A stretch of DNA of 64,000 nt from UBA4582 sp038106185 (GCA_038106185.1 JAYODE010000010.1:1-64000), one strand, 5' to 3'; shown: positions 1-8,705, counted from the stretch's first letter. Numbers and translations: made by a program. The notes: generated by a model from the letters alone, not told the origin.

Positions 1-1243
1 AGGATACGTCAGAGGCTACATCACCCATATCATCGATAACGTCTCCCAGTTCACCGCCAAAACTATTGAAGAAGTTATCTGCGCCGTTGCCAAAATCGGT
101 CGCCAAGCCCGCTGTTTCGTTGAAGCCTTGTTCAAAGGCTTTGCTGACTGCGCCGATAGTTTGGTCTTTGGCTAACGCTTCTAGTTTCATGACTATTTCA
201 TTACCGATTACCTTAGCGATGGTCCCCGCCATTTTGTCGGCTTCCATGACGTAAGAGCCCAGATTCACGTTAAAGGTTTCGTTAAACAAGCCCGGCAGCT
301 TGATATTGATCGTTGCTTTTGCTTCTGGAATCTTGCCTTGGACGATATCGAGATATCCGGTTTTAACGCTCAACTTTGTAATCGAATAGCCACTACTCAT
401 AAGAGTATGCGGGATATCGCCCACGATGTTTCGTAGATCCGGCGGCAACACATCAAAAAACGCCGAATTGGTGAATTTTTTGATCTCATCGCTGATCTGT
501 TGCTTGGCATCCTCTAACTTTTCCGCCGCATCCTTTAAATTCCAACTAACCTCTATGTAATTACTTTCAATCTCTTCTTCGCTCATGCTGGCATTAATGA
601 AAAACGTTCCCAGCGTGGGGCTCGACAAGTCCCCAATCATCCCGGATGGCTTCAAAGTGGTTGGATCGATAGTAAGACTCAAGGCTTCTGCCTTTATGGG
701 GAGAAATCCAAAAACGTCTTTCCAAACTTCGCCTTCAGCCAACTCAGCGGTGACAAGGAACGAGCCAGGAACTGGTAGTAGATTAGGGAATATATTGATG
801 TGCGTCATCAGGGTCATTTGAATAGGGCTGCGCGATGGGTCGAGCAGAAGTCCTAATGGTATTTTAGTCGTCAGTCTAGGCAGCATTGTTGGCGAACTCG
901 TGATCTGGAACTCCGCGAATTCTGGTATTTCTATCACCGGCCCCAAGATCTTGCTGAGGCTATCGAACAGGTTCTCTGCGCCAGGGATAACCGAGAGCAC
1001 AGAGGACATCTCGATAGTTGAAGTAAATACTGTTTGCAGCTCATAAGCGCCCTCATCCAGTGCAAAACTTAGCCCTTCAGTCCCCGGGATATTCGTTTCG
1101 TACAGTCCAGAACTTTCTTTGGTTTCGGTGAATTCAAGAGCGCCATAAACAAAGTGTTTAGGCTCAGCCAGCGCCTGAGCAGGTTGCAGCAGCCCCGTCA
1201 GAGCCACCAAGGTGGCACAAAATAGAAAGCCAAGCTTTTTCAT
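1..1243 (-). CDS. Secreted protein of unknown function (partial, C-terminus off window)
   Basis: The minus-strand frame is open without a stop from an ATG at 1243 to the window edge, giving at least 414 codons. The N-terminus (MKKLGFLFCATLVALTGL, then an Ala-rich stretch ending near QALA) is a good Sec signal peptide with cleavage around residue 25-27, so the product should be periplasmic or outer-membrane associated. The mature part is acidic and rich in beta-type sequence, with an Asp/Ser-rich stretch near the window edge. I see no cysteine pairs, haem motifs or catalytic signature and do not recognise the family. A purine-rich AGAGA lies about 9 nt upstream of the ATG as a weak ribosome site. 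The existence of the gene is well supported by the long open frame and signal peptide; its function is unknown. Confidence 0.75.
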   Translation of the reverse strand, partial: MKKLGFLFCATLVALTGLLQPAQALAEPKHFVYGALEFTETKESSGLYETNIPGTEGLSFALDEGAYELQTVFTSTIEMSSVLSVIPGAENLFDSLSKILGPVIEIPEFAEFQITSSPTMLPRLTTKIPLGLLLDPSRSPIQMTLMTHINIFPNLLPVPGSFLVTAELAEGEVWKDVFGFLPIKAEALSLTIDPTTLKPSGMIGDLSSPTLGTFFINASMSEEEIESNYIEVSWNLKDAAEKLEDAKQQISDEIKKFTNSAFFDVLPPDLRNIVGDIPHTLMSSGYSITKLSVKTGYLDIVQGKIPEAKATINIKLPGLFNETFNVNLGSYVMEADKMAGTIAKVIGNEIVMKLEALAKDQTIGAVSKAFEQGFNETAGLATDFGNGADNFFNSFGGELGDVIDDMGDVASDVS

Positions 1244-1466
1244 GATTTTTATCTCTGTAACAATCGTAGTACCTGACCCAATGGGGCAGAGTTGCTGTGC
1301 GACCTAGCTCAGGTCTCACCAAACAGTTCAAGAATCAACAAGGCAGGCCACGAAATGCTGGCGTCGAGTGGATCCCGGCAAGGTATCACTATTGCTTTAG
1401 CTGCGTATATAGTCTGGCTATTTTATTTTTTTGATTTCAAGTGTTGCTTTGTCAAGGTACCTTTCC

Positions 1467-1494
1467 ACAAAAAGCAATCGGCAAAAAGCAATCG
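1467..1494. repeat. 14-bp tandem repeat running into assembly gap
   Basis: Two consecutive 14-bp copies (acaaaaagcaatcg, gcaaaaagcaatcg) differ only in the first base and end exactly where the run of N begins. The array probably continues into the gap. Confidence 0.75.
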
Positions 1495-1594
1495 NNNNNN
1501 NNNNNNNNNNNNNNNNNNNNNNNNNNNNNNNNNNNNNNNNNNNNNNNNNNNNNNNNNNNNNNNNNNNNNNNNNNNNNNNNNNNNNNNNNNNNNN
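1495..1594. other. Assembly gap (100 N)
   Basis: Exactly 100 N, a conventional placeholder of unknown true length. It lies in the 480-base intergenic stretch 1244-1723, which otherwise holds only the repeat at 1467-1494 and no gene I can support. Confidence 0.98.
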
Positions 1595-1723
1595 CACCTA
1601 AAATAAATAGTTGGCTTATTTTTAATCCTGCGAGTAAACGGCGATACTAGGAATGATGAAAGTAAAGTATTGCGAGTCTGATTGAGGCTTGACGCCCTTG
1701 ACCAACCAACAGGAAGAATAAGC

Positions 1724-2479
1724 ATGGCAGTTGTGAGCATCGAAACCAGAGATTTCATTCAAACCATCACCATGGATCGCGCGGAGGCTTTGAATGCCTT
1801 TAATAACGACATGATGGATGAGCTGTGCGAGGCATTTTTGGCAGCCTTTGATGATGATCTGGTGCGCGTCGTGGTGTTGACGGGTGCAGGTCGAGCATTC
1901 TCTGCCGGCGCAGATTTGAAGACGATGGGAACTGTCACAGCGCCGGCTCGCCATGGATTAAATGGTTTGTTGAATGCCATCATCGACTGTCCCAAACCGG
2001 TGATAGTCGCCGCCAACGGTTTGGGTGCAGGTATTGGTACGACAATTCTAGGGCTGGGTGACATGAGCTTTGTCGCTGAAGGCGCACGGTTCCGTTGCCC
2101 TTTTTCGGCGTTGGGGCTCACCGCTGAAGCGGGCAGTACCTATACATTTCCGCGGTTGATGGGTTATCAACGTGCCGCCTGGGTGCTCATGTCCTCTGAG
2201 TGGATCACGGCAGAAGAGTGTGTCGAATATGGTTTGGCAATGGCGAGTTTTCCTGCCGACATATTTATGTCGAAGGTCATGGAGAGAGCCAAAACGCTGG
2301 CAGAACTGCCGCTGGTCTCACTAATGCAAACCAAGGCGCTGTTGATGGCGCCGCGCCGGGCTGAACTCAAACAAGCCGTTCTTGACGAAGGTCAGGGGTT
2401 GGCGAGGCTTAGCGGTGGGCCAGCAAATCGAGAGGCGATAGCGGCCTTTCGAGAAAAGCGTCCCCCCAATTTCGTCTGA
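1724..2479 (+). CDS. Enoyl-CoA hydratase/isomerase family protein, ECI2-like
   Basis: A 251-residue crotonase-fold enzyme. The oxyanion-hole segment GAGRAFSAGADLKTMG near residue 55 is typical of the family. The motif CPFSALGLTAEAGSTYTFP resembles the catalytic region of delta3,delta2-enoyl-CoA isomerases (ECI2/PECI type), where the Glu of the AEAG stretch is the catalytic acid. The first hydratase Glu is not seen in the GAGIGTTILGLGD helix, where a Thr occupies its usual place. Isomerisation of unsaturated acyl-CoA in beta-oxidation is therefore likelier than plain hydration. I chose the ATG at 1724 because AGGAAG lies 7 nt upstream at 1711-1716; the frame is also open from 1682. The next gene, on the same strand, is a glutathione S-transferase 144 nt downstream. 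Confidence 0.8.
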   Translation: MAVVSIETRDFIQTITMDRAEALNAFNNDMMDELCEAFLAAFDDDLVRVVVLTGAGRAFSAGADLKTMGTVTAPARHGLNGLLNAIIDCPKPVIVAANGLGAGIGTTILGLGDMSFVAEGARFRCPFSALGLTAEAGSTYTFPRLMGYQRAAWVLMSSEWITAEECVEYGLAMASFPADIFMSKVMERAKTLAELPLVSLMQTKALLMAPRRAELKQAVLDEGQGLARLSGGPANREAIAAFREKRPPNFV

Positions 2480-2623
2480 CCAGTTGCCCAGCCACAGGTG
2501 CTGTTTTTGTTGTTGCGAATGCTCGGCAATAAGATCGAAGCGTTCGAGCCAGTTAAAAACTTGTATGTCGAGCGGCGCACGGTAATATGATGCTCGCGAA
2601 ATCAACTACACAGGAATATAAAC

Positions 2624-3247
2624 GTGCTTAAGCTCTATGGTTTTACCGTTAGTAATTATTTCAACATGGCGAAAATGGCACTGCTGGAGAAAGGCATCGA
2701 CTTTGAGTTTGTCGATACTCGTCCTAGTCAGGCTGGCGACTTTCTCGCGAAAAGCCCGATGGGTAAGGTGCCGTGTCTTGAAACCAGTGAGGGCTTTATC
2801 AGCGAAACCGACGTGATCTTTGATTATTTGGAGGACCTGGGGCAGGGCCCTGCGCTCATGCCAACCAATGCCTTTGAAAAAGCTAAGGTTCGAGAGCTGA
2901 TCAAGCAAATTGAGCTCTATGTTGAGCTGCCGGCGCGAACCTGTTTTGCAGAAGCATTTTTTGGCGGTACGGTCAGTGAGGAAACGAAGGACAAGGCCAG
3001 AGCCGGCTTGGCAAAAGGCATCGATTGCCTAAAGCGTAATGGTCAGTTTGCGCCCTATATCGCCGGCGCTAGCTTTACCTATGCCGATATTATGTTTATG
3101 CACTCGGTCAGTTTGGCCAGTGCCTGCGCGAAGCGTGTGCTGGGCATGAATCTACTGGAAGACTTTCCGCAAGCAAAAGCCCTGAGCGATCTGCTGGCGA
3201 CCAGAGAGTCGTCAAAAAGAGTCGCCGCCGATCAAAAAGCAGGCTAG
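2624..3247 (+). CDS. Glutathione S-transferase family protein
   Basis: A 207-residue protein with an N-terminal thioredoxin-fold domain. LYGFTVSNYFNMAK carries the likely catalytic Ser/Tyr region, MGKVPCLET has the cis-Pro loop, and SETDVIFDYLED matches the glutathione-contacting motif. An all-helical C-terminal domain follows, with the usual 'tyADi' segment (FTYADIMFMHSV). Such cytosolic enzymes conjugate or reduce substrates using glutathione; the substrate cannot be read from sequence. The start is GTG at 2624, preceded by CAGGAA with 7-nt spacing. It may be co-transcribed with the upstream isomerase gene and is convergent with the M20 peptidase gene, with a strong hairpin between them. 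Confidence 0.85.
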   Translation: MLKLYGFTVSNYFNMAKMALLEKGIDFEFVDTRPSQAGDFLAKSPMGKVPCLETSEGFISETDVIFDYLEDLGQGPALMPTNAFEKAKVRELIKQIELYVELPARTCFAEAFFGGTVSEETKDKARAGLAKGIDCLKRNGQFAPYIAGASFTYADIMFMHSVSLASACAKRVLGMNLLEDFPQAKALSDLLATRESSKRVAADQKAG

Positions 3248-3325
3248 CCGGTCGAAAGCCAGCTTTTCAAACAACAAGCTTAAAGCAATAAGTTGAACAC
3301 CTTCACTGAAAACCGCGAACAGTCT

Positions 3326-3352
3326 CCGTGACGCCAGAAAAGGCGTCCACGG
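3326..3352. terminator. Hairpin between convergent genes (terminator-like)
   Basis: CCGTG-ACGCC pairs with GGCGT-(C)-CACGG around an AGAAAA loop: ten base pairs with one bulged C. It lies between the GST stop and the M20 peptidase stop. Neither side has a long T run, so intrinsic termination is plausible but not certain. Confidence 0.5.
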
Positions 3353-3358
3353 TGGCTG

Positions 3359-4771
3359 CTAGCGACCTTCAAGGGTAGCGAAATCGAACAGGAAGTCGGT
3401 CATGACTCGAGTTCCCTTGACCATATTCTCGACACTGATTCGCTCATTGTTACCGTGTACGCCAGTGACTTCATCGGGCTGGAACAGAAACGGGCTGAAG
3501 CCGTAGCTGACGATGCCTAGGTCCCGAAAGAAATGACTGTCAGTAAAACCGGTTGAGACGCTGGGTACCAGCTTCATGTTTTCGTAGTGAAGTGTCAGCG
3601 TTCGAGTGATGGATTCAAACAAGGGCGTTGCTATGCTGCTGACCGCCGGTGTGAAGCCCATGAGTTGTTCGATTCTAATGTTGGGATCGCTGATAATCTG
3701 GGTGAGTTCGTTGAGAAAAGCCTCTGGGTTTTGATCAGGCAATAAACGACAATCCAGTTCGATACTGGCGGTGGGGGGCACCACATTGATTTTGCTGCTG
3801 CCTGTCATTGACGTCACAGAACAGGTATTGCGCAGCAGAGCGACTGAGCCTGGTTGCTGAAGATGTAAGCCGGCCATAAATTTTGCATCAGCGATAGCGT
3901 CGTCCAGGTGTTCAAATCGAGTTTTAAGCTCATCTTTTTCAAACTCAGCAATGCCGGTGAACAGGCTTCGAACCGCGGGTATGACGCGATAGGGAAAGCT
4001 GGTATCAGCGATACGATGGCCCGCTCGCAGGATGCGAGTGACCGAGCTGGTTGGTCTCGGGTAAGAGCCATGACCTGGAATATCGGTCGCTGTCAGCCGT
4101 AGCCAAAGAGGCACCTTTTGGGTGACCTCGACTCGGTAAACGGGCTTGCCGTCAGTGACCTGTCCTGATCCCCCTTCGTTGATCAGAAAACCGACATCTT
4201 TGAAGATCTCCGGATGGTGCTCTATCAACCAGCCGGCGCCCATGAGACCACCCGCCTCTTCGTCGGCGGTCGCCATGAAAATGACATCGCGATTCAGGCG
4301 TTTACCTGAGGCATGCAAGGCCAGGAAGGCTTGCAATTGGGTAATGCCCAGTCCTTTGGTATCGATGGCCCCTCGACCCCAGATATAGTCATCCTGAATG
4401 TCGCCGGACAGAGGGTCAAGATCCCAGAATTTAGCATCAGCAGGCACCACGTCTATGTGATGCAGCAGAACCAACGCCGGTTGATCGCCGCCAGGTAGCC
4501 GCGCCCAGATATTCCCCCTGCCAGGCGCCGATTCGGCTGTTTGAAAGTCTATGCCAGCCTCACGAAGCCGAGCGCCGAGGTAGGCGACCCCTCGAGACTC
4601 ATTGCCAGGCGGGTTGATGGTATCGATGCGCAGATAGTCCTGCAGGCGCTGAGGCGCCTGGCTTGCAAAGTCCTCGGTTGCAGCATGGGAGAGTAGTGCC
4701 TGGCTGATCAGGAACGCCAGTAAAGGCAGCTGCCAGAATTTCGCGGGAGTGGAGGAGAAGAAAAATGGCAT
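3359..4771 (-). CDS. Exported M20 family metallopeptidase (carboxypeptidase-like)
   Basis: A 470-residue protein with a signal peptide (hydrophobic stretch near residues 13-29, cleavage after SHA-A), so probably periplasmic. Metal-site motifs of the M20/ArgE/CPG2 family are in order: LLHHIDVVP (His and Asp ligand loop), WGRGAIDTKG (bridging Asp), ATADEEAGG (catalytic Glu pair), LINEGG, and a C-terminal HGNNERIS carrying the last His. The middle part is the usual lid or dimerisation domain. The family removes C-terminal residues or deacylates amino acids with two Zn ions; the substrate is unknown. It stands alone and converges with the upstream GST gene. A plus-strand fragment resembling the coaX 3' end lies beyond its start codon. 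Confidence 0.88.
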   Translation of the reverse strand: MPFFFSSTPAKFWQLPLLAFLISQALLSHAATEDFASQAPQRLQDYLRIDTINPPGNESRGVAYLGARLREAGIDFQTAESAPGRGNIWARLPGGDQPALVLLHHIDVVPADAKFWDLDPLSGDIQDDYIWGRGAIDTKGLGITQLQAFLALHASGKRLNRDVIFMATADEEAGGLMGAGWLIEHHPEIFKDVGFLINEGGSGQVTDGKPVYRVEVTQKVPLWLRLTATDIPGHGSYPRPTSSVTRILRAGHRIADTSFPYRVIPAVRSLFTGIAEFEKDELKTRFEHLDDAIADAKFMAGLHLQQPGSVALLRNTCSVTSMTGSSKINVVPPTASIELDCRLLPDQNPEAFLNELTQIISDPNIRIEQLMGFTPAVSSIATPLFESITRTLTLHYENMKLVPSVSTGFTDSHFFRDLGIVSYGFSPFLFQPDEVTGVHGNNERISVENMVKGTRVMTDFLFDFATLEGR

Positions 4772-4861
4772 GGACGGCTTGGCCTCAAAAGCACTAAGAA
4801 CAGCACGTTTTATTCACAGGGTCAATCTCTCGAGTCCTCTGGACAGGAATTCAGAGATAGC

Positions 4862-4996
4862 CCACCTTTCGCGCCGCCGCTTGTCATAGGTACCGGCGGG
4901 TTTGCCCAGCTGTTCAATCGCGAAAAGTTATTTGATCACTTGGTGCCGGATCTGATTCTGACAGGGTTAATGGAAATTGTTCGCCTGAATGAATGA
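4862..4996 (+). pseudogene. coaX: Remnant of type III pantothenate kinase C-terminus
   Basis: This 45-codon stretch ends in TGA and reads LVIGTGGFAQLFNREKLFD, then a segment ending PDLILTGLMEIVRLNE. It resembles the C-terminal end of type III pantothenate kinases: the TGG-x-A loop followed by a terminal 'DP-L-L-GL-I' helix. Upstream codons in the same frame lose all similarity by about 4860, run into the antisense of the M20 gene, and have no nearby start. It therefore looks like the broken 3' end of a coaX gene. The family match is from memory of the motif pattern, not a search. Confidence 0.5.
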
Positions 4997-5340
4997 TCTG
5001 CAGTTCAAGTCATCATCGAGATGCTGGCGGCCAGAAACAGGAGTAAGCAAAAGGTATTAAGGATATCTTCAAGCTTCAGCGTTAGGTGATACTGCACAAT
5101 CCGCTCCCATAAATCTCTTTAGAGTCTGCATGCGTGGATGTATGTCTACCCGCAGGCGTTTCCCTCCTGCGGTCGATATATTCGCTGGAGATGAGGTGAT
5201 TAGACTCGACCTAGCGCTTTAAAAGCGTGACGGGCCGCACATAGCAACGAGCGACTCCAGTGGGCATCTGTTTCTCTCTTAACTTTACCAGGCCAACCGG
5301 TGTTTAGTTTGGGCCCTAGGTGCAACATTTGGGGTAGATA
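4997..5340. other. Non-coding stretch with one hairpin
   Basis: I see no supported gene in this part of the 623-base region between the M20 gene and the redox cluster. CCGCAGG (5150-5156) and CCTGCGG (5166-5172) form a perfect 7-bp stem with a 9-nt loop and no following T run; its role is unknown. Confidence 0.5.
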
Positions 5341-5369
5341 TTGACGAAAAGTCGTGCGAGTATTATTAA
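5341..5369 (+). promoter_or_regulatory. Putative sigma-70 promoter of the redox cluster
   Basis: TTGACG (5341-5346) and TATTAA (5364-5369) are separated by 17 nt. Transcription would start near 5376, giving a leader of about 20 nt before the GTG at 5395, with GGGGAG at 5379-5384 as ribosome site. No CRP/FNR-type dyad is seen here. Confidence 0.5.
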
Positions 5370-5394
5370 TCGGGGTACGGGGAGTGGTTGAGCG

Positions 5395-7794
5395 GTGAGT
5401 GGCGTGGTTGAGATAGCTGTGATAGGTGCGGGTCCCGGTGGTATGAGCGCTGCCGCTCGTTGTGCCGAGTTGGGTGTTGAGCACGTGCTACTGGAAAGCT
5501 CGAGCAAGATTGCCAACACTATTCAGAAGTATCAAAAGGGCAAACACGTCATGGCTGAGCCAGGGATCTTGCCCTTACGCAGCCCCATTGTGTTTGACGC
5601 GGGTAAGCGCGAGACGATTCTGGATGCGTGGGAGTCAGGTCTGCAGTCGGTTGGCGTTAATATTCAGTATGGGGCTGAAGTAAAGGCCATCAGTGGCACG
5701 CAGGGAGATTTTGTCATATCACTGATGAATGGCGAGCAGGTACAGGCCCGCCATGTGATTTTGGGTATTGGTTTGCAAGGTAATCCGCGCCAAATGGGCG
5801 TGCCTGGTGAGCAATCGGATGTCGTGCAGTATACTTTGGATGACCCCGACGAATATAAAGAGGAAACAATCGCCATCATAGGTGCCGGCGATGCCGCGAT
5901 AGAGAATGCGATAGCGCTTGCAGTCAACAATAAAGTCTACATCGTCAACCGCAAAGATGAATTTGCGCGGGCCAAGGAAGGTAACTTGAATCTTATCCTG
6001 GCCGCGATTGATGCTGGCAGGATCGAATGTTTTTATAATAGCGCGCCCGCCGAGGTGCAGTTGCTGGCGCAGGGCGAATTTCCTGCGAATTTAGTGCTGA
6101 AGACCGGTTCCGGTGAGGCCACGATTCCACTCCATCGTATCATTGCTCGACTTGGTGCCATACCGCCCCGAAGTCTAGTAGAGTCTTTTGGGATCGAGTT
6201 CCCCAACAGCGACCCGAACGCCATACCAGCATTGACCAGTCAATATGAGTCAAATGTTCCTGGTATTTATGTGATTGGCGCATTGGGGGGCTACCCGCTA
6301 ATCAAACAGGCGATGAACCAGGGTTATGAGGTGGTTGAATATATTCTTGGTCGTGATGTCAAGCCCGCCGACCATGAGCTTTTGGCCGCGAAGTTCGAAA
6401 GTCTGCCTTACGATCTTGAAGTAGATGATGTCCTGGCTTTGATGCAAGAGCGAATCCCGGTTTTCGCCGGAGTGAACGCATTGCAGTTTCGCGAGCTGAT
6501 GTTGGACAGCAAGGTATGGACGCCGGCTAAGGGTGAGGTCATTTTCGAACAGCATGATTATACCAATACATTTTTCACTATCCTTGGCGGTGCGGTCGAA
6601 ATTCAAGTCAATCCAGAGCTTCGTATCAAAGCCAATGAGGGTGCATTTTTTGGCGAAATGAGTCTGATGTCGGGTCGACGTCGCTCGGCAACCGTTTATG
6701 CGGGGCCCGATTGTGTTCTGATAGAGACACCCAGACGCTCGATGATCAAGCTAATTGCCTCCGTTGAGGCAGTGAAGCGAGTTATTGATGAGACCTTTAT
6801 TGTTCGAACGCTGCAGCAAAAGTTTGCGCCGAACACTCCTATTGAAGAATTGCAGCCCATCGCTGCACGCGCAAAGATGCATCAATTTCAGCCGAAAGAA
6901 GTCTTGTTCAGAGAAGGGGATGAGGCTGATGCGCTGCACTTTATCCGCAATGGATCTGTGACAGTTTCAGTGCAAATAGATGGCCGAGAGGTGGTCATGA
7001 GTTATGTGCCGGCAAACACGCCCATCGGAGAGATGGCGTTGCTGGGGAATACCACACGCACCGCAACGGTCACCGCAGCGGTCAAGACTGAAACGATATC
7101 GTTGGATAGAGAGTCTTTTAATCTGCTGTTGGAGCGTTCAGAAGGCTTAAAGGAAAGAATGCAGTCGATGGTCAAGCAGCGTCACGAGCAAAATGTTGCG
7201 CTACAGTCTAATTCTGAATCCAGTGATCTTATGTCGTTTCTGATGGGTCAGGGTCTGGGTGAAGCGACGGATGTCTTGCTCATCGATGAGAATATTTGTG
7301 TCGGCTGCGATCTCTGTGAATCTGCCTGCGCTGGGACTCACCAAGGCACTTCGCGGTTGAATCGAAAGGCTGGACCCACATTCGCTCACATTCATGTGCC
7401 CACCTCCTGTCGTCATTGCGAGGATCCAAGCTGCATGAAAGACTGCCCGCCGGATGCAATTCAGCGTGGCGGCCTGGGTGGCGAGGTGTTTATTGGTGAT
7501 AATTGTATCGGGTGCGGTAACTGTCAGAGTAATTGTCCTTACGGCGTGATCCAGATGGCATATAAAACCGAGGCGCCAGATAACTATTGGCGTTGGCTGA
7601 TGTTTGGTTTGGGGCAAAAACCTGGCAAAGGCAAGGCGGCGGTGGTTACAGAGTCATCCTTTAAACAGGCGGTCAAGTGCGATATGTGCAAGGACCAAAG
7701 CGGTGGACCCGCCTGTGTGCGTGCCTGCCCGACTGGCGCTGCTATGCGCTTAAGTCCGGAAGAGTTTGTCGATTTAGTCAATCTAGTGCGGTAA
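5395..7794 (+). CDS. FAD/NAD(P) oxidoreductase fused to two cyclic-nucleotide-binding domains and a four-cluster ferredoxin domain
   Basis: A 799-residue soluble protein with an unusual domain chain. Residues 1-325 form a two-dinucleotide-fold flavoprotein of the YpdA/thioredoxin-reductase type (GAGPGG at 11-16 for FAD, GAGDAA at 163-168 for NAD(P)) with no CxxC disulfide. Residues about 355-475 and 478-610 are two CNB domains with good phosphate-binding cassettes (FFGEMSLMSGRRRSAT near 418, IGEMALLGNTTRTAT near 542), both keeping the Glu and Arg that bind cyclic nucleotide phosphate. Residues about 625-785 carry four Cys groups (Cx2Cx2Cx3C, Cx2Cx4Cx3C, Cx2Cx2Cx3C, Cx2Cx8Cx3C): 16 Cys, so four [4Fe-4S] clusters as in HybA/NrfC-like proteins. 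I infer NAD(P)H-to-Fe-S electron transfer gated by a cyclic nucleotide, feeding the membrane b protein 7 nt downstream. There is no signal peptide, so it should be cytoplasmic. The start is GTG. Confidence 0.85.
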   Translation: MSGVVEIAVIGAGPGGMSAAARCAELGVEHVLLESSSKIANTIQKYQKGKHVMAEPGILPLRSPIVFDAGKRETILDAWESGLQSVGVNIQYGAEVKAISGTQGDFVISLMNGEQVQARHVILGIGLQGNPRQMGVPGEQSDVVQYTLDDPDEYKEETIAIIGAGDAAIENAIALAVNNKVYIVNRKDEFARAKEGNLNLILAAIDAGRIECFYNSAPAEVQLLAQGEFPANLVLKTGSGEATIPLHRIIARLGAIPPRSLVESFGIEFPNSDPNAIPALTSQYESNVPGIYVIGALGGYPLIKQAMNQGYEVVEYILGRDVKPADHELLAAKFESLPYDLEVDDVLALMQERIPVFAGVNALQFRELMLDSKVWTPAKGEVIFEQHDYTNTFFTILGGAVEIQVNPELRIKANEGAFFGEMSLMSGRRRSATVYAGPDCVLIETPRRSMIKLIASVEAVKRVIDETFIVRTLQQKFAPNTPIEELQPIAARAKMHQFQPKEVLFREGDEADALHFIRNGSVTVSVQIDGREVVMSYVPANTPIGEMALLGNTTRTATVTAAVKTETISLDRESFNLLLERSEGLKERMQSMVKQRHEQNVALQSNSESSDLMSFLMGQGLGEATDVLLIDENICVGCDLCESACAGTHQGTSRLNRKAGPTFAHIHVPTSCRHCEDPSCMKDCPPDAIQRGGLGGEVFIGDNCIGCGNCQSNCPYGVIQMAYKTEAPDNYWRWLMFGLGQKPGKGKAAVVTESSFKQAVKCDMCKDQSGGPACVRACPTGAAMRLSPEEFVDLVNLVR

Positions 7795-7801
7795 CCAGTC
7801 G

Positions 7802-8665
7802 ATGCATACCTCGTTTTTATCTCATGCAAACGCTCGATATTTAAAAGTTGCCCTGGTGCTTGTTGGTCTGTCAATTGCCGCCTATTGGAGTCAGTCCCGT
7901 CACGTGGTGCCCAACGGTGGTACCTGGTTGGGTTACACCTTGGGTACTATCGGTGCGCTATTGATTCTTTGGCTGATTTATTTGGGGCGGCGCAAACGCA
8001 ACTTTGCTGCTGGTTGGGGCACGGTCCGAGGGTGGGTGTCAGCGCATGTGTACTTGGGTACAGCGTTACTCGTGGTAGCGACGCTGCACACCGGTTTCCA
8101 GTTCGGCATGAATGTCCATACCCTGGCCTACGCATTGATGTGCATAGTCATTTTCAGCGGATTGTTCGGTGTTTGGGCCTACCGTACCTTTCCAGAGGCA
8201 AGAAACTCGCTCAAACGAAGCCAAACTTTGGACGATATTTTCCTTCAGCTTGAAGATATAGATACTCAGTTGAAAAGGGATGTCAGCACCATGGCATCAG
8301 ATATTCGTAGTGTCATTACCAGTGCGATAGATAGGACTGAAATCGGCGGTGGCATCTATGCGCAAATCGCGGGGCGGGACAATTCAAAAGTCGTCATTGC
8401 GGGTGAAGTACATCGGAATGCTGATCAGCTGAACGTCGTTGCCTGGCTGGTCCAGCGCCTGACGACGGCGGAAGGTGGGGAGTCGAAAAAGCTAGCGGCG
8501 CTTGTCAGAGACTATGGCGCGAGGCAGCGGTTACTGCAGGTGATTCGAACGGATATACGCTATCAGGGGATACAGGACGTTTGGCTTTATGTGCATATAC
8601 CGCTGTCAATTGGTCTGCTCGCAGCGTTGCTGACGCACGTTGTTTCGGTTTTTATATATTGGTAA
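7802..8665 (+). CDS. Di-haem b-type membrane protein
   Basis: A 287-residue integral membrane protein. Hydrophobic helices lie at about 13-30, 42-61, 79-100, 105-127 and 262-286. His82 and His96 sit in one helix and His265 and His279 in the last, each pair spaced H-x13-H, the arrangement used to hold two b haems across a bundle in bc-type cytochromes. Between the fourth and fifth helices is a soluble insert of about 130 residues, charged and partly amphipathic helical. I do not recognise a named family. Following directly after the flavin/Fe-S protein and preceding a membrane-anchored decahaem cytochrome, it is the natural link that moves electrons across the inner membrane. The function is inferred from ligand spacing and context only. 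Confidence 0.7.
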   Translation: MHTSFLSHANARYLKVALVLVGLSIAAYWSQSRHVVPNGGTWLGYTLGTIGALLILWLIYLGRRKRNFAAGWGTVRGWVSAHVYLGTALLVVATLHTGFQFGMNVHTLAYALMCIVIFSGLFGVWAYRTFPEARNSLKRSQTLDDIFLQLEDIDTQLKRDVSTMASDIRSVITSAIDRTEIGGGIYAQIAGRDNSKVVIAGEVHRNADQLNVVAWLVQRLTTAEGGESKKLAALVRDYGARQRLLQVIRTDIRYQGIQDVWLYVHIPLSIGLLAALLTHVVSVFIYW

Positions 8666-8705
8666 TTGTGCCGCCGATAGTGAATAGAGAGCGTGCAGTT
8701 ACATG

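Noticed and set aside
1292..1650. Open frames crossing the first N run
   Set aside because: They exist only because N codons are not stops. Real sequence on either side gives no coding signal.
5200..5484. Minus-strand frame at the 5' end of the redox cluster
   Set aside because: It overlaps the start of the flavin protein and its promoter; composition is rich in Thr/His/Arg with no family features.
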